Part shown: in pieces, positions 1 through 9,733 of the stretch | Numbering within the stretch: the first letter of the stretch is position 1 | How the letters are laid out: each line of letters starts with the position of its first letter | NCBI GenBank assembly: GCA_900618795.1 | Contig: UYJD01000002.1 | Span: 2,811,234 to 2,849,044 of the forward strand | DNA from: Cyanodermella asteris | Taxonomy: Eukaryota > Ascomycota > Lecanoromycetes > Ostropales > Stictidaceae | DNA: 37,811 nt | Direction: 5' to 3' | The notes under the pieces: generated by a model | Database searches by the model: none | What the model was told of the DNA's origin: nothing | What the model saw: the letters and a program-made list of their open reading frames with translations, nothing else | Made by a program: the position numbers and the translations under genes

Positions 1-1
1 C

Positions 2-301
2 GAGGCTGGATTCAAGCATGAAGACCTTCTTATTGTCGACAAGGCGGGCGGATATGGAGGCATGTGGTACTGGGATCAATATCCCGGGCTAAGGTGTGAT
101 GCGAAAGCATACATCTACATGCCTCTGCTTGAAGAGCTTGGATATGTGCCAACATCGAAGTACTGCGGAGGTCGGGAACCAATGCACAGTGCACGCCAAG
201 CTATTTTCTTTCCTCTCAGGTCTTTACATCTTGTTCATTCTCTTCCTGCTCGTGATCCAGCTAAGATACATGTGTTAAAAAACCGCAATCGGTTCCAATG
301 A
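2..301 (+). pseudogene. Fragment of a Baeyer-Villiger-type flavin monooxygenase, cut by the window edge
   Basis: The frame open from base 2 reads VDKAGGYGGMWYWDQYPG, then CDAKAYIYMPLLEELGYVPT. This is the stretch of class B flavin monooxygenases after the first Rossmann fold (family form GGxGGTWYWNRYPG...D.ESxxY.PLLEE.GY.PT.KY). Family-like sequence can be followed to about base 212 (GREPMHSARQAIFF resembles the G.EI..HA..IA..F helix), then stops resembling the family, and the frame closes at 301. Full enzymes are about 500-600 aa, so nearly all of the C-terminal domain is absent. No plausible intron reconnects to further monooxygenase sequence downstream. It may be a 3'-truncated pseudogene or a gene disrupted here; the upstream part lies outside the window. 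Confidence 0.6.
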
Positions 302-851
302 CTCATACAATACAGATGCTGGTTCAACATCTCCTGATTCGTCAAGGTGAGACCCCCGATTTCTTACAGGTGGTCGAACCCAATGCGAAGAGTCACGTGA
401 TGTTCGGCAAGCTTCAACTATGGCTTCATGGCGGTTCACACGTTCGATCTTTAAGCTCACAATGTGCCAGTAAGTGGACACATTGTGGTAAATATAGATG
501 ATCCCACACAAAGTCGCGTTATTGTGAGCCGTTCCGACATTAGCGACCAACGAGAGGGAGATCGAGGGCGGCTGAAGGGCTAACACGAAAGAGGAAATCA
601 GCACGAAAAGCTGTGACGGAACACCTCCGTCTTGCTACTAGGCGGCTGAAATACGTAGGACGCTCATGTACGAGTATCTGTAAGATGCAAAGACATCCAA
701 GTGCTGATACGTCCGTCCGTAAATTCACCAATCGCATGTCATAATACACATGCTGAGGCATCAGTACAACGTAAGCCTCGAAGCCAAGACCATCACTGTC
801 TTCGTTCTCTTGAACTTCCAAATGCATTTGACTGTTGAAAAGCGATAAACA
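302..851. other. Intergenic region, dld1 promoter side
   Basis: About 550 bases without a convincing gene. Open frames on both strands are short and resemble no family. The part next to 852 is presumably the promoter and 5' leader of the D-lactate dehydrogenase gene. A CACGTG E-box core occurs near 393. Confidence 0.5.
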
Positions 852-2627
852 ATGCTGTCTCGCACCCGTCTGGCAACCCGCCTCACGGGTCATATGAGCC
901 CAAGAGCTCGACCGCCGGTCTTTTGGACTCCGGGCATCCGCTATGCGTCCTCCGAATCAAGCCAGATGCATACCGCTCATCAACAGCCCTCCAAGACGTC
1001 CATCGAGCACGAAAGATTAGAGACCGACTCTTACAAATCCAGATCGCGCCGGGACATCATTGCGTCCATTTCAGGAACCCTTGCAGCCTGTCTAATCCTC
1101 TACCTGACCTTCGGAAGGGACAAGAACGCCGGAAATGGAGAGAAAAGCTCGATTTCATCGACTCTGGCCCTGGACGGGATGAAACAAATCAGCTACGACA
1201 CCTCAAACGCCAACGTCGACGGCGCAGTACGCGAGTTTACAACTTTATTAGGATCCGAGAGGGTAGACACGGAGCTCGCGAATCGCATCGCGCATTCGAG
1301 CACAGAGTGGTCCGCCGCACCTCGGGGCGACCTCGACCGGCCCGGCGTGATAGTCTGCCCCCAGACAACAGCGGAAGTCAGCGCCATTGCAAAAATCTGC
1401 CACAAGCGCCGCATCCCCATGATCGGCTTCTCCGGCGGGACGAGTCTGGAAGGAACGTTGGCAGCCACGCACGGGGGTGTCTGCATCGATTTCAAACTCA
1501 TGAACAGGATCGTCCCGCTGAACAGAGATGATGTAGACGTCGTCGTGCAGCCGGGTGTCGACTACATGGAACTCAACCAGGCGCTGGCGAAAGAAGGCCT
1601 CTTCTTCCCGCCGGACCCGGGCCCCGGAGCGAAGATCGGGGGCATGATTTCGCAAGGCTGTTCGGGCACGAACGCGTTCCGATACGGGACGGTCAAGGAT
1701 TGGGTTTTGGGACTGACGGTCGTGCTTGCGGACGGGACTGTGATCAAAACGAGGGGACGGCCCAGAAAGTCGAGTTCGGGATACAATCTCACCCAATTGA
1801 TGGTGGGATCCGAGGGCACGCTCGGCTTCATCACGGAAGCATCGCTGAAGCTGACGAGCCTGCCACGGAACGAGCGTGTCGGCGTCGCGACGTTCCCCTC
1901 CGTTCACGCCGCGGTGGCGACGGCGGTCAGGGTTGTTCAGAGCGGGATGCCGGTGGGCGCGATGGAGTTGCTGGACGAGATGAACATGCGCGCCGTCAAC
2001 GCGGGGGGTTACTGCAATAAGGCGTACGACGAGGTCCCGACGCTGTTCTTCAAGTTCCACGGCGACACCCCGCGGAGTGTCGAAGAGCAGATTCGACGTG
2101 TCAGAGACCTCGCCAAAGAAGCCCGTTGCCGGTCCTTTGAAGTCTCGACATCAGCAGCCGAAGCCGCGTCCATCTGGCAAGCCCGCAAGACCATCCTCTG
2201 GAGCACGATGCACCTGAAGAACGACCCCTCGGACAAGTTCCTCAGCTCCGACACGGCGGTGCCGATCGGGCGGCTCGCGGACGGGATCGAGGCGGCGAAG
2301 GAGGTTGCGGCGGCGAGCGGGTTGATGTGCATGTTCATCGGGCACGTCGGGGACGGGAACTTTCATACGTCGGTCCTGTACCCGGCGGCGGAGGAGGCGA
2401 AGGCGAGAGCGGTGATTACGGCGATTCAGCGGAAAGCGATCGAGTTGGATGGCACGATTACGGGCGAGCACGGCGTGGGTCTCGAGTATCGGGATATGGT
2501 TGTGGAGGAGTTGGGCCCGGGGGCGGTCGATGCGATGAGGCAGATCAAGCTGGCCCTTGATCCGCTGTGTTTGCTGAATCCGGACAAGCTGTTGAGGTTG
2601 AAGATAGAAAAGCAGTCTTCAAAATAG
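852..2627 (+). CDS. dld1: D-lactate dehydrogenase (cytochrome), mitochondrial
   Basis: A single uninterrupted 591-codon frame. It encodes an FAD-linked oxidase of the D-lactate/glycolate dehydrogenase family, which oxidises D-lactate to pyruvate and passes electrons to cytochrome c at the mitochondrial inner membrane. Residues 1-35 are rich in Arg/Ser and lack acidic residues, as in a matrix-targeting presequence. A hydrophobic segment at about 69-87 (IIASISGTLAACLILYLTF) would anchor it, as in yeast Dld1. The FAD-binding domain spans about 163-340, with IGFSGGTSLEG (191-201), ISQGCSGTNAFRYGT (266-280) and VGSEGTLGFITEASL (318-332). The C-terminal domain has HVGDGNFH (498-505), GEHGVG (538-543) and LLNPDK near the end. 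Length is normal. The ATG at 852 gives the presequence; no in-frame upstream ATG competes. The gene converges with the HsbA gene at 2908. Confidence 0.95.
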   Translation: MLSRTRLATRLTGHMSPRARPPVFWTPGIRYASSESSQMHTAHQQPSKTSIEHERLETDSYKSRSRRDIIASISGTLAACLILYLTFGRDKNAGNGEKSSISSTLALDGMKQISYDTSNANVDGAVREFTTLLGSERVDTELANRIAHSSTEWSAAPRGDLDRPGVIVCPQTTAEVSAIAKICHKRRIPMIGFSGGTSLEGTLAATHGGVCIDFKLMNRIVPLNRDDVDVVVQPGVDYMELNQALAKEGLFFPPDPGPGAKIGGMISQGCSGTNAFRYGTVKDWVLGLTVVLADGTVIKTRGRPRKSSSGYNLTQLMVGSEGTLGFITEASLKLTSLPRNERVGVATFPSVHAAVATAVRVVQSGMPVGAMELLDEMNMRAVNAGGYCNKAYDEVPTLFFKFHGDTPRSVEEQIRRVRDLAKEARCRSFEVSTSAAEAASIWQARKTILWSTMHLKNDPSDKFLSSDTAVPIGRLADGIEAAKEVAAASGLMCMFIGHVGDGNFHTSVLYPAAEEAKARAVITAIQRKAIELDGTITGEHGVGLEYRDMVVEELGPGAVDAMRQIKLALDPLCLLNPDKLLRLKIEKQSSK

Positions 2628-2907
2628 CTGTATGTGCGTGATGGGGTACGATGAAGACGGGTTCGCTCATTTGCAGATATTTAGCAAGTATGCGATTTTT
2701 CACCGGTGCACTGCGAGCGGATAGAATATTGGTCTCACAGACTGTACTGGCATGATGGCCATTTCATTTCCTTCACGGCCGATCATCACATCCTCCGGAC
2801 ACGTATTCGTAAGGATCTCGATCGTCATCATATGTACAAGCCCAAAGTTCCTTTTCACGTTTGGCTTGGACCCCGTTTCCCATCCAATCCACCCTTCCCA
2901 CATTCTC

Positions 2908-3474
2908 CTAAAAGAAGGAGATACTGTACGCCTGGATGGCGCGGATGAAGTGGTAGTCAAAGTTCGAGACCAAAAGCGGAGCCAATCTTGCATACGCCGG
3001 GGTCAGCTTGGGCGTCAAAGCAGCACCGTAAGCATCGGTCGAGTTCTTGAGCGTGACGAGCTGGTTCTGGACCAAGCCGCCCGCGGGGATGAAGCCCTGA
3101 ACGGCGTTGAACTGCGGCTGCTTGGTGATGAGCAAGTCGAGCACGGCGAAGATGTTGGTCTGCAGCTGCGCAATGGCCGAGGCGATGGCGCTGCTGTCGT
3201 TGTCGTCGAGTGGGTCGCTGGCGGCGCCGTCCTTTGCGGCCGTCTGCAGGTCCGTGTTCAGTTGCGAGGTCACGTTGTAGACGTCCAGCGCCTGCTGGAG
3301 GGTGCCCTGGGTGCCGTTGGGGCCGAAGGCGTTCAGCTTGGCCTGCACGTCGTTCAGGTCGTTGTAGATGGCCAGGCCGTCGCTGGCGAGCGTGCTAAAG
3401 TCGCGCTTGGAGATGGCGGCGCTGACGGGGGCGACGGCGGCGAGGACCGCGACGAGAGGCGAGGAAAAATTCAT
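2908..3474 (-). CDS. Secreted HsbA-family protein (hydrophobic surface-binding protein A / cell wall mannoprotein 1 type)
   Basis: 188 aa, single exon. The N-terminus is a signal peptide of about 19 residues (MNFSSPLVAVLAAVAPVSA), followed by a KR dibasic pair at 23-24 that could be a Kex2 site. The mature part is an amphipathic helical domain typical of HsbA: DLNDVQAKLNAFG, alternating helical blocks such as ALDVYNVTSQLNTDLQ, then LKNSTDAYGAALTPKL and a C-terminal F...RAIQAYS corresponding to the family's F..AI.AY end. Several N-glycosylation sequons (NGT, NVT, NST) are present. Known members adsorb to hydrophobic surfaces and, in Aspergillus oryzae, recruit cutinase CutL1 to a polyester. 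It is clearly paralogous to the gene at 4747-5335, but the two are quite diverged. The start at 3474 begins the signal peptide directly. Confidence 0.85.
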   Translation of the reverse strand: MNFSSPLVAVLAAVAPVSAAISKRDFSTLASDGLAIYNDLNDVQAKLNAFGPNGTQGTLQQALDVYNVTSQLNTDLQTAAKDGAASDPLDDNDSSAIASAIAQLQTNIFAVLDLLITKQPQFNAVQGFIPAGGLVQNQLVTLKNSTDAYGAALTPKLTPAYARLAPLLVSNFDYHFIRAIQAYSISFF

Positions 3475-4746
3475 ACTCGAGGCTGTACAGACGGGGACGT
3501 GAGAAAGGGAGGGAGGCGAATCTCAGTGAGAAGGGGAAAGAGGAAGGAAAAGGACGAGATTCAAGGCGAGCTGGCAGGGAAAGGCTGGAGGATAGGTACT
3601 GTACGCAGTGGCCGGAAGATGGGCGAAGCTTGAGATTGCCTTTCACGAGCTCCACGAACTAGCTGCGGGCAGGAAGAGGTGGGAAAACGTGAAAATAGAA
3701 TTGAATAGTCTCAACGATCGCCGAGGCACCCGCTGATCAGACCAAGAAGATGCTTCAGATGAGGGAAACCCACGACATGATCTGCTTGGTCACAAACACG
3801 CCAGAAAGTTCGCCTGCAGCTTCTCCGCAAAAAGATGTGCCGAAAACCAGACCACAGTTCGGATGGTAGACGAAAAGCATAATGTGAACCAGATCCCCGC
3901 GATCTTCCCTCAAGCACGGAAAGTTGCAGCCGAACCCGTTCTTGAAAACGCCATGAAGGGAGACCTACCGCAGCGCACGTGTATTGAAAAGCGTAGAAAT
4001 GAGGTTGTCGGCCAGGCCAAAGCGAGCCCAGACCAGTAGTGTTACAAGCACAGCCGAGGAGAGTCGACATGGCATTGCTTAGCAAACGCCATGTGCAAGC
4101 TCAGAGCCGCCAGAGCCCTGTGCACCAAGCCCATTAACGAACGAAGCGTGTGGGGGAATCCAGAAAGCCAAAAGCCACGATCGGAAGTGTTAGGACGAAG
4201 GCGTTTGATGACTTTGACTCGAAGAAGTAATTCCTGTCGATCGGCGTTGGGCCTTGTCACGTGTTTTCCCCTCAACTTCGATCATATTTAGCCACATCCG
4301 GCCTAGTCAATCTACCTCTTCCCTGATCCGCTTCACGGTGCCTGCGGATCGCGTTGAATTTGCCAATTTTTGGTGTTGATCCTTGTCTATCTTCATATGA
4401 TCGCCATCCCGGTAGCGGGCCGAACTTTTTTCGCTCCACTTGGACCACTGCAGCCCAGGGTTGACCAGCATACCTGTTGACTTGTACCTGTGGTATGCGG
4501 CGGTGCCCCGACTCTCGCCACAACCTCTTCAGCTCGACCGTGCGGGGCCAATAATCGTCCTACTTTGTGCCTCAACTACCGGTTTGCGTGAGTCAATTCA
4601 TTTGCTGCGACCATGGTACTACGGCACAGAAATATGCTCTTGGTCAATGAACTGGCGGTAACAGTATCTCATCATTGCATTCATGTGTCTATGCCAGCAA
4701 CTGACCCAAATCCTGTCATACCTTCGTTTCCCTTCGTCCAACTCGC
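3475..4746. other. Intergenic region upstream of the first HsbA gene
   Basis: About 1.27 kb with only short unsupported open frames on both strands. The right-hand end is the 3' flank of the second HsbA gene and the left part is the presumed promoter of the first. A CACGTG core is present near 4258. I see no RNA gene or repeat. Confidence 0.45.
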
Positions 4747-5335
4747 CTAAGCTAGAGAGATGAAGTTAGCAAAGGTGCCGTGTTAGTTCGGATTTGCGTA
4801 GTTACTTACTGGCTTTACCGCCATATGCCACAATCGCGTTGTTGAATGAAGTGTCAAAGCTCTTTTGCACGCCGGCGGCGGCCAACTGCTCAATGAACCC
4901 GAACTTCTTGACGAGCGCAGTGCCGAAAGCGTCTGTAGACTGCTTCAAGCCGTACAAGCTCTTCAGCACGATTGGACTCAATTCGGCAAAGTTTTGTGCC
5001 TTGCTGGAGATCTTGACCAGGGTGTTGTTGACATCGTATGCGACACCGGTCAGCTGGAGGCCGATTGCCAGCGAGTCGAGGTCGTTTAGCGCCGGCGAAG
5101 CGTTGGCATCGGCGATGCCCTGGCGCAGGACCTTGTCAATGTTGACCGAGTCGATCTGGATCTGGAGGGCAAAGGGCAGCGAGGCGGCGACGTTGTTGTA
5201 CTGGTCCGTGTCGCCCGACAGCTGCTTCAAGTAGTAGGAGATGGCGTTGACGTCGGCCTTGATGGCATCGGCTCCGCTAGCGGCGAAAGCTGAGCTTGCG
5301 AGCAGCGAGGCGACGACGGCGAAGGAGAATTGCAT
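4747..5335 (-). CDS. Secreted HsbA-family protein, second paralogue, with a probable intron in the last codons
   Basis: The start is the ATG at 5335 (MQFSFAVVASLLASSAFA), which opens a canonical signal peptide; an in-frame ATG 19 codons upstream would bury it. The mature domain is HsbA-like: ADAIKADVNAISYYLKQL, then LNDLDSLAIGLQLTGVAYDV, LKQSTDAFGTALVKKF and the family-type end FDTSFNNAIVAYGGK. Read straight through, the frame stops at 4802 (...GGKASK). However, the last codons contain a perfect donor GTAAGT at 4809, followed by GCTAAC and a TAG acceptor at 4752. A 58-nt intron (4752-4809) would give the ending GGKAT with the stop at 4747. The spliced form is favoured because all three splice signals match the fungal consensus. 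Role: extracellular coating of hydrophobic surfaces, inferred from the family. It is divergent from the lipase gene at 5843. Confidence 0.85.
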
Positions 5336-5842
5336 CTTGGAGGAGGAAGGGGAAAGGGATTGATGGCGACGAGGTGGGAAGACAACGGACAAACGATCAA
5401 TGGCAAGGAACCCGAGGACGAGGTGGTGAATGTAGATGAGCCGGCAAACCGGCCTCAGAGGTTTTGAGAAGTCGTGCTTTCGGCTGGCAACAAGCTTCAG
5501 ACGCTTGTGATGTCATGCCTGGGGTATATGGGGAATAGAGTTCACTAGGTCAAAGTCAGGCCCAAACCCAATTCCGCCCTCAGATCTGTGCCCCACAGGC
5601 ATCACAATCGAATTCTCCTCACTTTGGCGAACGGCTGCCCAGAGCCGAGGAACAGCATGTGTAGCACGGTCCATGAGTGGCACCGTCTTTCGCGTGAAGA
5701 TCCAACCCAAAGCTTATCGTGACATGCCTGAGCGACGTACTGCTGTATTACTCTACTCCCGGCCTTTCTCTTCCATGATCTCTCTTGCCCGTCTGCTCTG
5801 AACGTCTTCGTCGTCCTCACGTTCTTGCACCGGTCAGCCATT
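5336..5842. promoter_or_regulatory. Shared divergent promoter region of HsbA and lipase genes
   Basis: 507 bases separate the start codon of the second HsbA gene (minus strand) from that of the lipase (plus strand). No gene is supported inside. The arrangement means both promoters must lie here. I cannot assign a specific regulator site from the sequence. Confidence 0.5.
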
Positions 5843-6801
5843 ATGAGATCCTCTTTGTTCGTTGCAGCAGTGCTGGGCGCCGCTCCTGCCCTGGGTGGTA
5901 AGTAAATATCCAGAACAAGCTCACCATCATCGTCTCTAACAATTCGTACAGTGTCCGATGCCGTCTTCACTCAGATCAAGAAGTACACGTACTTCGCGGC
6001 GGCATCCTACGCCGAGAACTGCCCGTCTCCTCCCTCTGGATCGACAATAGTCAAGTTCTTCAACAACACCCTGACCGACACCCAGGCCGTCCTCTTCCAG
6101 GCCGGCAACGAGCAGATTCTGTCCTTCCGCGGCAGCTCCTCGCCCAAGGACCTGGACACGGACTTCAACTTCACGCTGACCAGCCTGGACATTCAGGGCG
6201 CCAGCTGCGCCAACTGCCTCGTCCACAGCGGTTTCCAGGGCGCCCTGAACTCCATCCTGCCGGACATCAAGAGCTCGCTCGGAAGCGGTCCCCTGACCCT
6301 GACCGGCCACTCGCTCGGAGGTGCTCTTGCATCGCTGGCTGCCGTTTCGTTGAAGCCGCAGAAGGTCTTCACCTTTGGCGAGCCGCGCAACGGCGACGCC
6401 ACCTTTGCCAACTACATCAACAGCATCGTCAAGCCCGCCAACTACTACCGCGTCACCCACTACAACGACGGTGTCCCGACCATTCCTCCTACCGGTCTCA
6501 GCTACCAGCACCACGGTATCGAGTACTGGCAGAGCCTGCAGAACAACAACAACGCCGCCAGTACCAAGCAGTGCTCCGGATCCGAGCCGACCGTAAGTCA
6601 AGTCATCCCCTGCCCAGCGGAATCTCGATCATTTCCGGCGCTCTTTGATCGTGATACATGTGGTGCTGACACGAATTTTAGGACTGCGTTAGCAGCCAGG
6701 ACTCTGGCAACACGCCCATCAACGGTGCTCACATCCAGTACACCAACGAGATCGTCGCAGCCATGCTTTACAACCCTGGCTGCGGTTACGTCAACCCGTA
6801 A
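5843..6801 (+). CDS. Secreted class 3 lipase / feruloyl-esterase-like hydrolase
   Basis: Three exons: 5843-5897, 5952-6592 and 6682-6801, with introns of 54 and 89 nt, GTAAGT donors and CAG/TAG acceptors. They encode 271 aa. Residues 1-18 (MRSSLFVAAVLGAAPALG) form a signal peptide, and the first intron follows it directly. The alpha/beta-hydrolase core has the oxyanion block ILSFRGS (74-80) and the nucleophile elbow TGHSLGGALASL with Ser139. The probable acid is Asp191 in HYNDGVPTIPP and the probable catalytic His249 lies in INGAHIQYTNE of the last exon. This matches Thermomyces-type lipases and feruloyl esterase A. Paired cysteines occur around 104/107 and in the last two exons. It hydrolyses extracellular esters; whether the substrate is triglyceride, cutin-like polyester or feruloyl ester cannot be told. 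It is divergent from an HsbA gene, a family known to recruit polyesterases. Confidence 0.9.
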
Positions 6802-7837
6802 AGGAGGAATGATCTGGGATGTCAAACGAACATGGGTCTGTCTTGGTACAGGAAGCGAAAACGTGAGGAGTACAAGTCTAGGCATGGTAAAGATTCATGA
6901 AATAAATGAAGAACATATATCAAGATGTCACGATGGTAAAGCTACCAGAATGCAAGCATTGATAATTGTAGGCACGAGCAGAGGTCGATGTGGGATGAAT
7001 GCTGTTGAGATTGCGGCAGGCAATCGGTCGGCCTCCTCTGCGCAGCGCTTATTAGTAAGCAGCGAACGATACAACGGCACCACCACGACTTCGCTTGAGA
7101 CTCTTGAGACTCTTGAGACCTGGACCTCACAGGGGACGAAGAGGAACATTGGTCATCGTCATCGTCTTGCATCAAATTTTAATGGTCGGATTTCAGCTGC
7201 TACACGTCTCTGTGCGTGAAGAGACCCGTGCGCCAATGATCGGCCTTGTTAGCCGTACTGGCTTCACGATTCAGTCACGACGCAAAAAGCGAATGATCAT
7301 GACTCGTGTGCAGAATTGTTAGATTGACAGTGGTCTATCTACTTGTGCACGTTTTGAATGTGACAGAGAACACCACTTGATATCCTTAGGATGAACGTCA
7401 GACCAGAAAACATGCGTTTGATGGCGTCTATGACTTGAGCATCTCCCCAATTTCTTGCAAAGTTAGTGATCCATGTTGCCATCATGCAGCTTGCTGTATC
7501 TATAATCTTTGCACCTTGTGTATGTTTGCGCGAGATCTTTCCCCTCAGCTGGTGGTTGTAACATAATAGGTGTGTTGAAAGGCAGGCGGATGGCCAGCCA
7601 GATCACATGAACAGACGCAATAGCGGTGAAACTGGGTCCAACGATGGCGACACAGCCAAAATCGCCAGCCACAGCTGGAACATCGATATCGAAGCATAGA
7701 AAAGCTCCCTGCGAACATGGATCGCTGCAGCATAAATTCGCAGTCCGCCTCCCCTCCGGAAAGCTGCACGCCATCGCCTGATATCCCAATACAACTGAAC
7801 ACAGCTGAATAAGAAGTCAAGCGAGGCCCTCAACAGA
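6802..7837. other. Convergent intergenic region
   Basis: About 1 kb between the 3' ends of the lipase gene and the cysteine-repeat gene. Open frames here are short and resemble nothing. It contains a small 9-bp tandem repeat at 7094-7120. It is presumably the two 3' UTRs and terminators. Confidence 0.5.
7094..7120. repeat. 9-bp tandem repeat, three copies
   Basis: Three consecutive copies of CTTGAGAC(T/C) lie in the intergenic region downstream of the lipase gene. It is short and probably slippage-derived; no function is evident. Confidence 0.7.
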
Positions 7838-8509
7838 TTAGATAATCGGGCAGCCATAGGGCTCCGGGAAGCAGCCATAAGATCCGCAGTCGAGGTAATC
7901 GGCCGGGCAGCCAAGGGCGAGTGGATGACAGCCATGCGCAGTACATCCCAGGAAGTTGGTAGGGCAAGCGGTGGTCTCGTCCTCTCCACGCTTTGTGATG
8001 GGACATCCATGCTCTTCAGGGAAGCACCCGTACGAGTCGCAGTCAAAGTAGCCGAGGGGACAGGTCGTGTCGACGGAACGCTCCTTGAAAATAGGGCAGC
8101 CAAATGTCTCGGGATAGCATTCGAAGCTGCCACATTGGAGGTGGCCCTCGGCGCAGGTGTTCTCGGAACGCTGTTTGAGGATGGGACAGCCGTGGGCCTC
8201 GGGGAAGCAACCGAAGCTGCCGCATTGGAGGTAGGAGAGGGGGCAAATCCTTTCATCGGAGCGGTCCGTAAAGGTCGGCAGGATCGGGCAGCCGATGATC
8301 TCGGGGAAGCAGCCGACTTCGCCACAGGAGAGATAGCTGAGGGGGCAGAACTTGTTGTCAGAGCGCTTGCCGGCAGCAGGAGCAGACACAGGAGCAGAAG
8401 CATCCACGGCCTTGAGAGTGCCATCCTGGACAGCGGGAGCAGGAGCGGCTGAAGCCAAGTGGGAGAGGAGAAGGGCGCCGGCACTGACGAGCTTGCTAAT
8501 GTACACCAT
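7838..8509 (-). CDS. Secreted protein with six tandem four-cysteine repeats separated by Kex2-like basic sites
   Basis: 223 aa from the ATG at 8509 (MVYISKLVSAGALLLSHLASA signal peptide); an ATG 38 codons upstream would place the signal peptide internally. An Ala/Pro-rich pro-region (21-47) ends in KR at 48-49. Then come six repeats with the spacing C-x6-C-x4-C-x6-C, starting at Cys55, 89, 119, 150, 182 and 201. The typical unit reads CPLSYLQCGSFGCFPEAHGC followed by PI. Repeats 1-5 are each preceded by a basic residue then Ser/Gly: KR-S, DR-S, KQR-S, KER-S and KR-G. Repeats 5 and 6 have no linker and share Cys201, giving 23 cysteines in all. The layout (signal, pro-region, repeats with basic sites) resembles Kex2-processed fungal repeat precursors. 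I do not recognise the cysteine motif as a named family. Alternatives are an unprocessed cell-wall protein or an effector-like protein. It converges with the lipase gene. A possible TATA element (GATAAAAAGC, minus strand) lies near 8650. Confidence 0.85.
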   Translation of the reverse strand: MVYISKLVSAGALLLSHLASAAPAPAVQDGTLKAVDASAPVSAPAAGKRSDNKFCPLSYLSCGEVGCFPEIIGCPILPTFTDRSDERICPLSYLQCGSFGCFPEAHGCPILKQRSENTCAEGHLQCGSFECYPETFGCPIFKERSVDTTCPLGYFDCDSYGCFPEEHGCPITKRGEDETTACPTNFLGCTAHGCHPLALGCPADYLDCGSYGCFPEPYGCPII

Positions 8510-9733
8510 GTTGGCGGTTCGAATGTACTTGTGGGATGTCAAGGGTGGTGGAAAAGCAGGTGTGGAAGTGAGTCGAGCTGAAGCAACGGATAGCTGCAGG
8601 TGACAGTGGAGGTTGAGGTGCAAGAAGCAAACACATCTGCAGTCTGGGAATGCTTTTTATCCTTGACACCGCCACGCTTGGACCAGGGCTCACTACACTG
8701 AGTCCAAATGACGCAAGGGCAAGATACTGAGTCAGGCAGCGGACTTGATGAATATGAGCCTCCGATTGACATGCAGGGAAGGAGGTGCGAGAGCGTGCCT
8801 TCACCTCTAAGTGAATCGGGTCGCAGCGGAGCGTTTGACGGCCCGCGATTGCAGCCATAGACGACCCTTGAAGACAAGGTCGAAACAATGGAAGAACAGC
8901 ATCGGACGCATGCTGAGTCGAGCAAAAGTAACGAGCTGGCAGCTGTGGATCACCAGGTCTCCAATTCACTCAACGCCTTGGCAGCCAGGCCATGAGAGCT
9001 CAGCCTTCCTTCCCTTCCTTTTCGAACACAAAGGCGAGCAAAAGATGAAAGGCTTCCCCAGCGAGACTCGAACCGGCAACCTATTGACAGAAAGCCAAAA
9101 AGAGGCTGTTGCCCCGGGCTGTGCCAATTATAACTTAGTGAATCGAGTACCGACTATCACCCTTGAGCTAATCAAGCTCGAATTTGACACCCGCTATGTT
9201 TCGACCTGCTATTGCGGCGGTTCGCGGCATGTCGATTAGTTCCTCAAAAGCTTAATTAGTACCATAGAAAAGAGTTGTAACTTGTTGCATGTGTATGTCT
9301 GGCGCGATGCAAAGCACCCTGTTTCGATGCATCAAAGTTGCGTGAATTTGATGTGCGGGTGGCAGCACTGTTTCAAGGGAGACATTCATCGTTCGTGGAA
9401 TTGGGGCAAGTGAACGTTAAATCGTGATTTCGTCATCTATGATTATGAAGAAAGGATGCAGGACCAAGATGATCAGATGAAGGGTTGAAAGGGCACCAAA
9501 AGCGTTACCAGGATCTGCTAAATCCATGACGTCCCGCTGGCGATGTTTGATGTAAGCAGTCCCATGTGTCATGGGGCCTTTCGTGTCAGCCGATGTCAAT
9601 GCTTTTATTACACGGTTCAAGCCATGGCGTAAGAACATCGACGTAGACCCGACCCTGCTGAATTGAGATCAATTTTGCTGTTTGGAGGTTGTTCCGTCCG
9701 CATTTCATGTATCATTCTGCCTTAAACATGCGC
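8510..9733. other. Intergenic region
   Basis: About 1.2 kb holding the promoter of the cysteine-repeat gene on its left and the 3' flank of the gene ending at 9734 on its right. No gene is supported. A stretch at about 9061-9126 has RNA polymerase III A-box- and B-box-like words on the minus strand but does not fold as a tRNA (see rejected items). Confidence 0.45.

Noticed and set aside
1248-2060. Long minus-strand frame (270 codons) across dld1
   Set aside because: It lies wholly inside the well supported D-lactate dehydrogenase gene; it is the high-GC antisense shadow of that gene, Arg/His-rich with no domain.
7603-8484. 293-codon minus-strand frame overlapping the cysteine-repeat gene
   Set aside because: It is a frame-shifted shadow of the repeat gene: Ser/Ala/Pro-rich, without a signal peptide, while the other frame has the signal peptide and regular cysteines.
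9061-9126. tRNA-like stretch on the minus strand (A-box-like TGGCACAGCCCGG and B-box-like GGTTCGAGTCT)
   Set aside because: The T-stem has mismatches, no D-stem forms, the acceptor ends do not pair, and the A-to-B distance is too long for any anticodon arm I can build. It is at best a decayed tRNA or a chance match.
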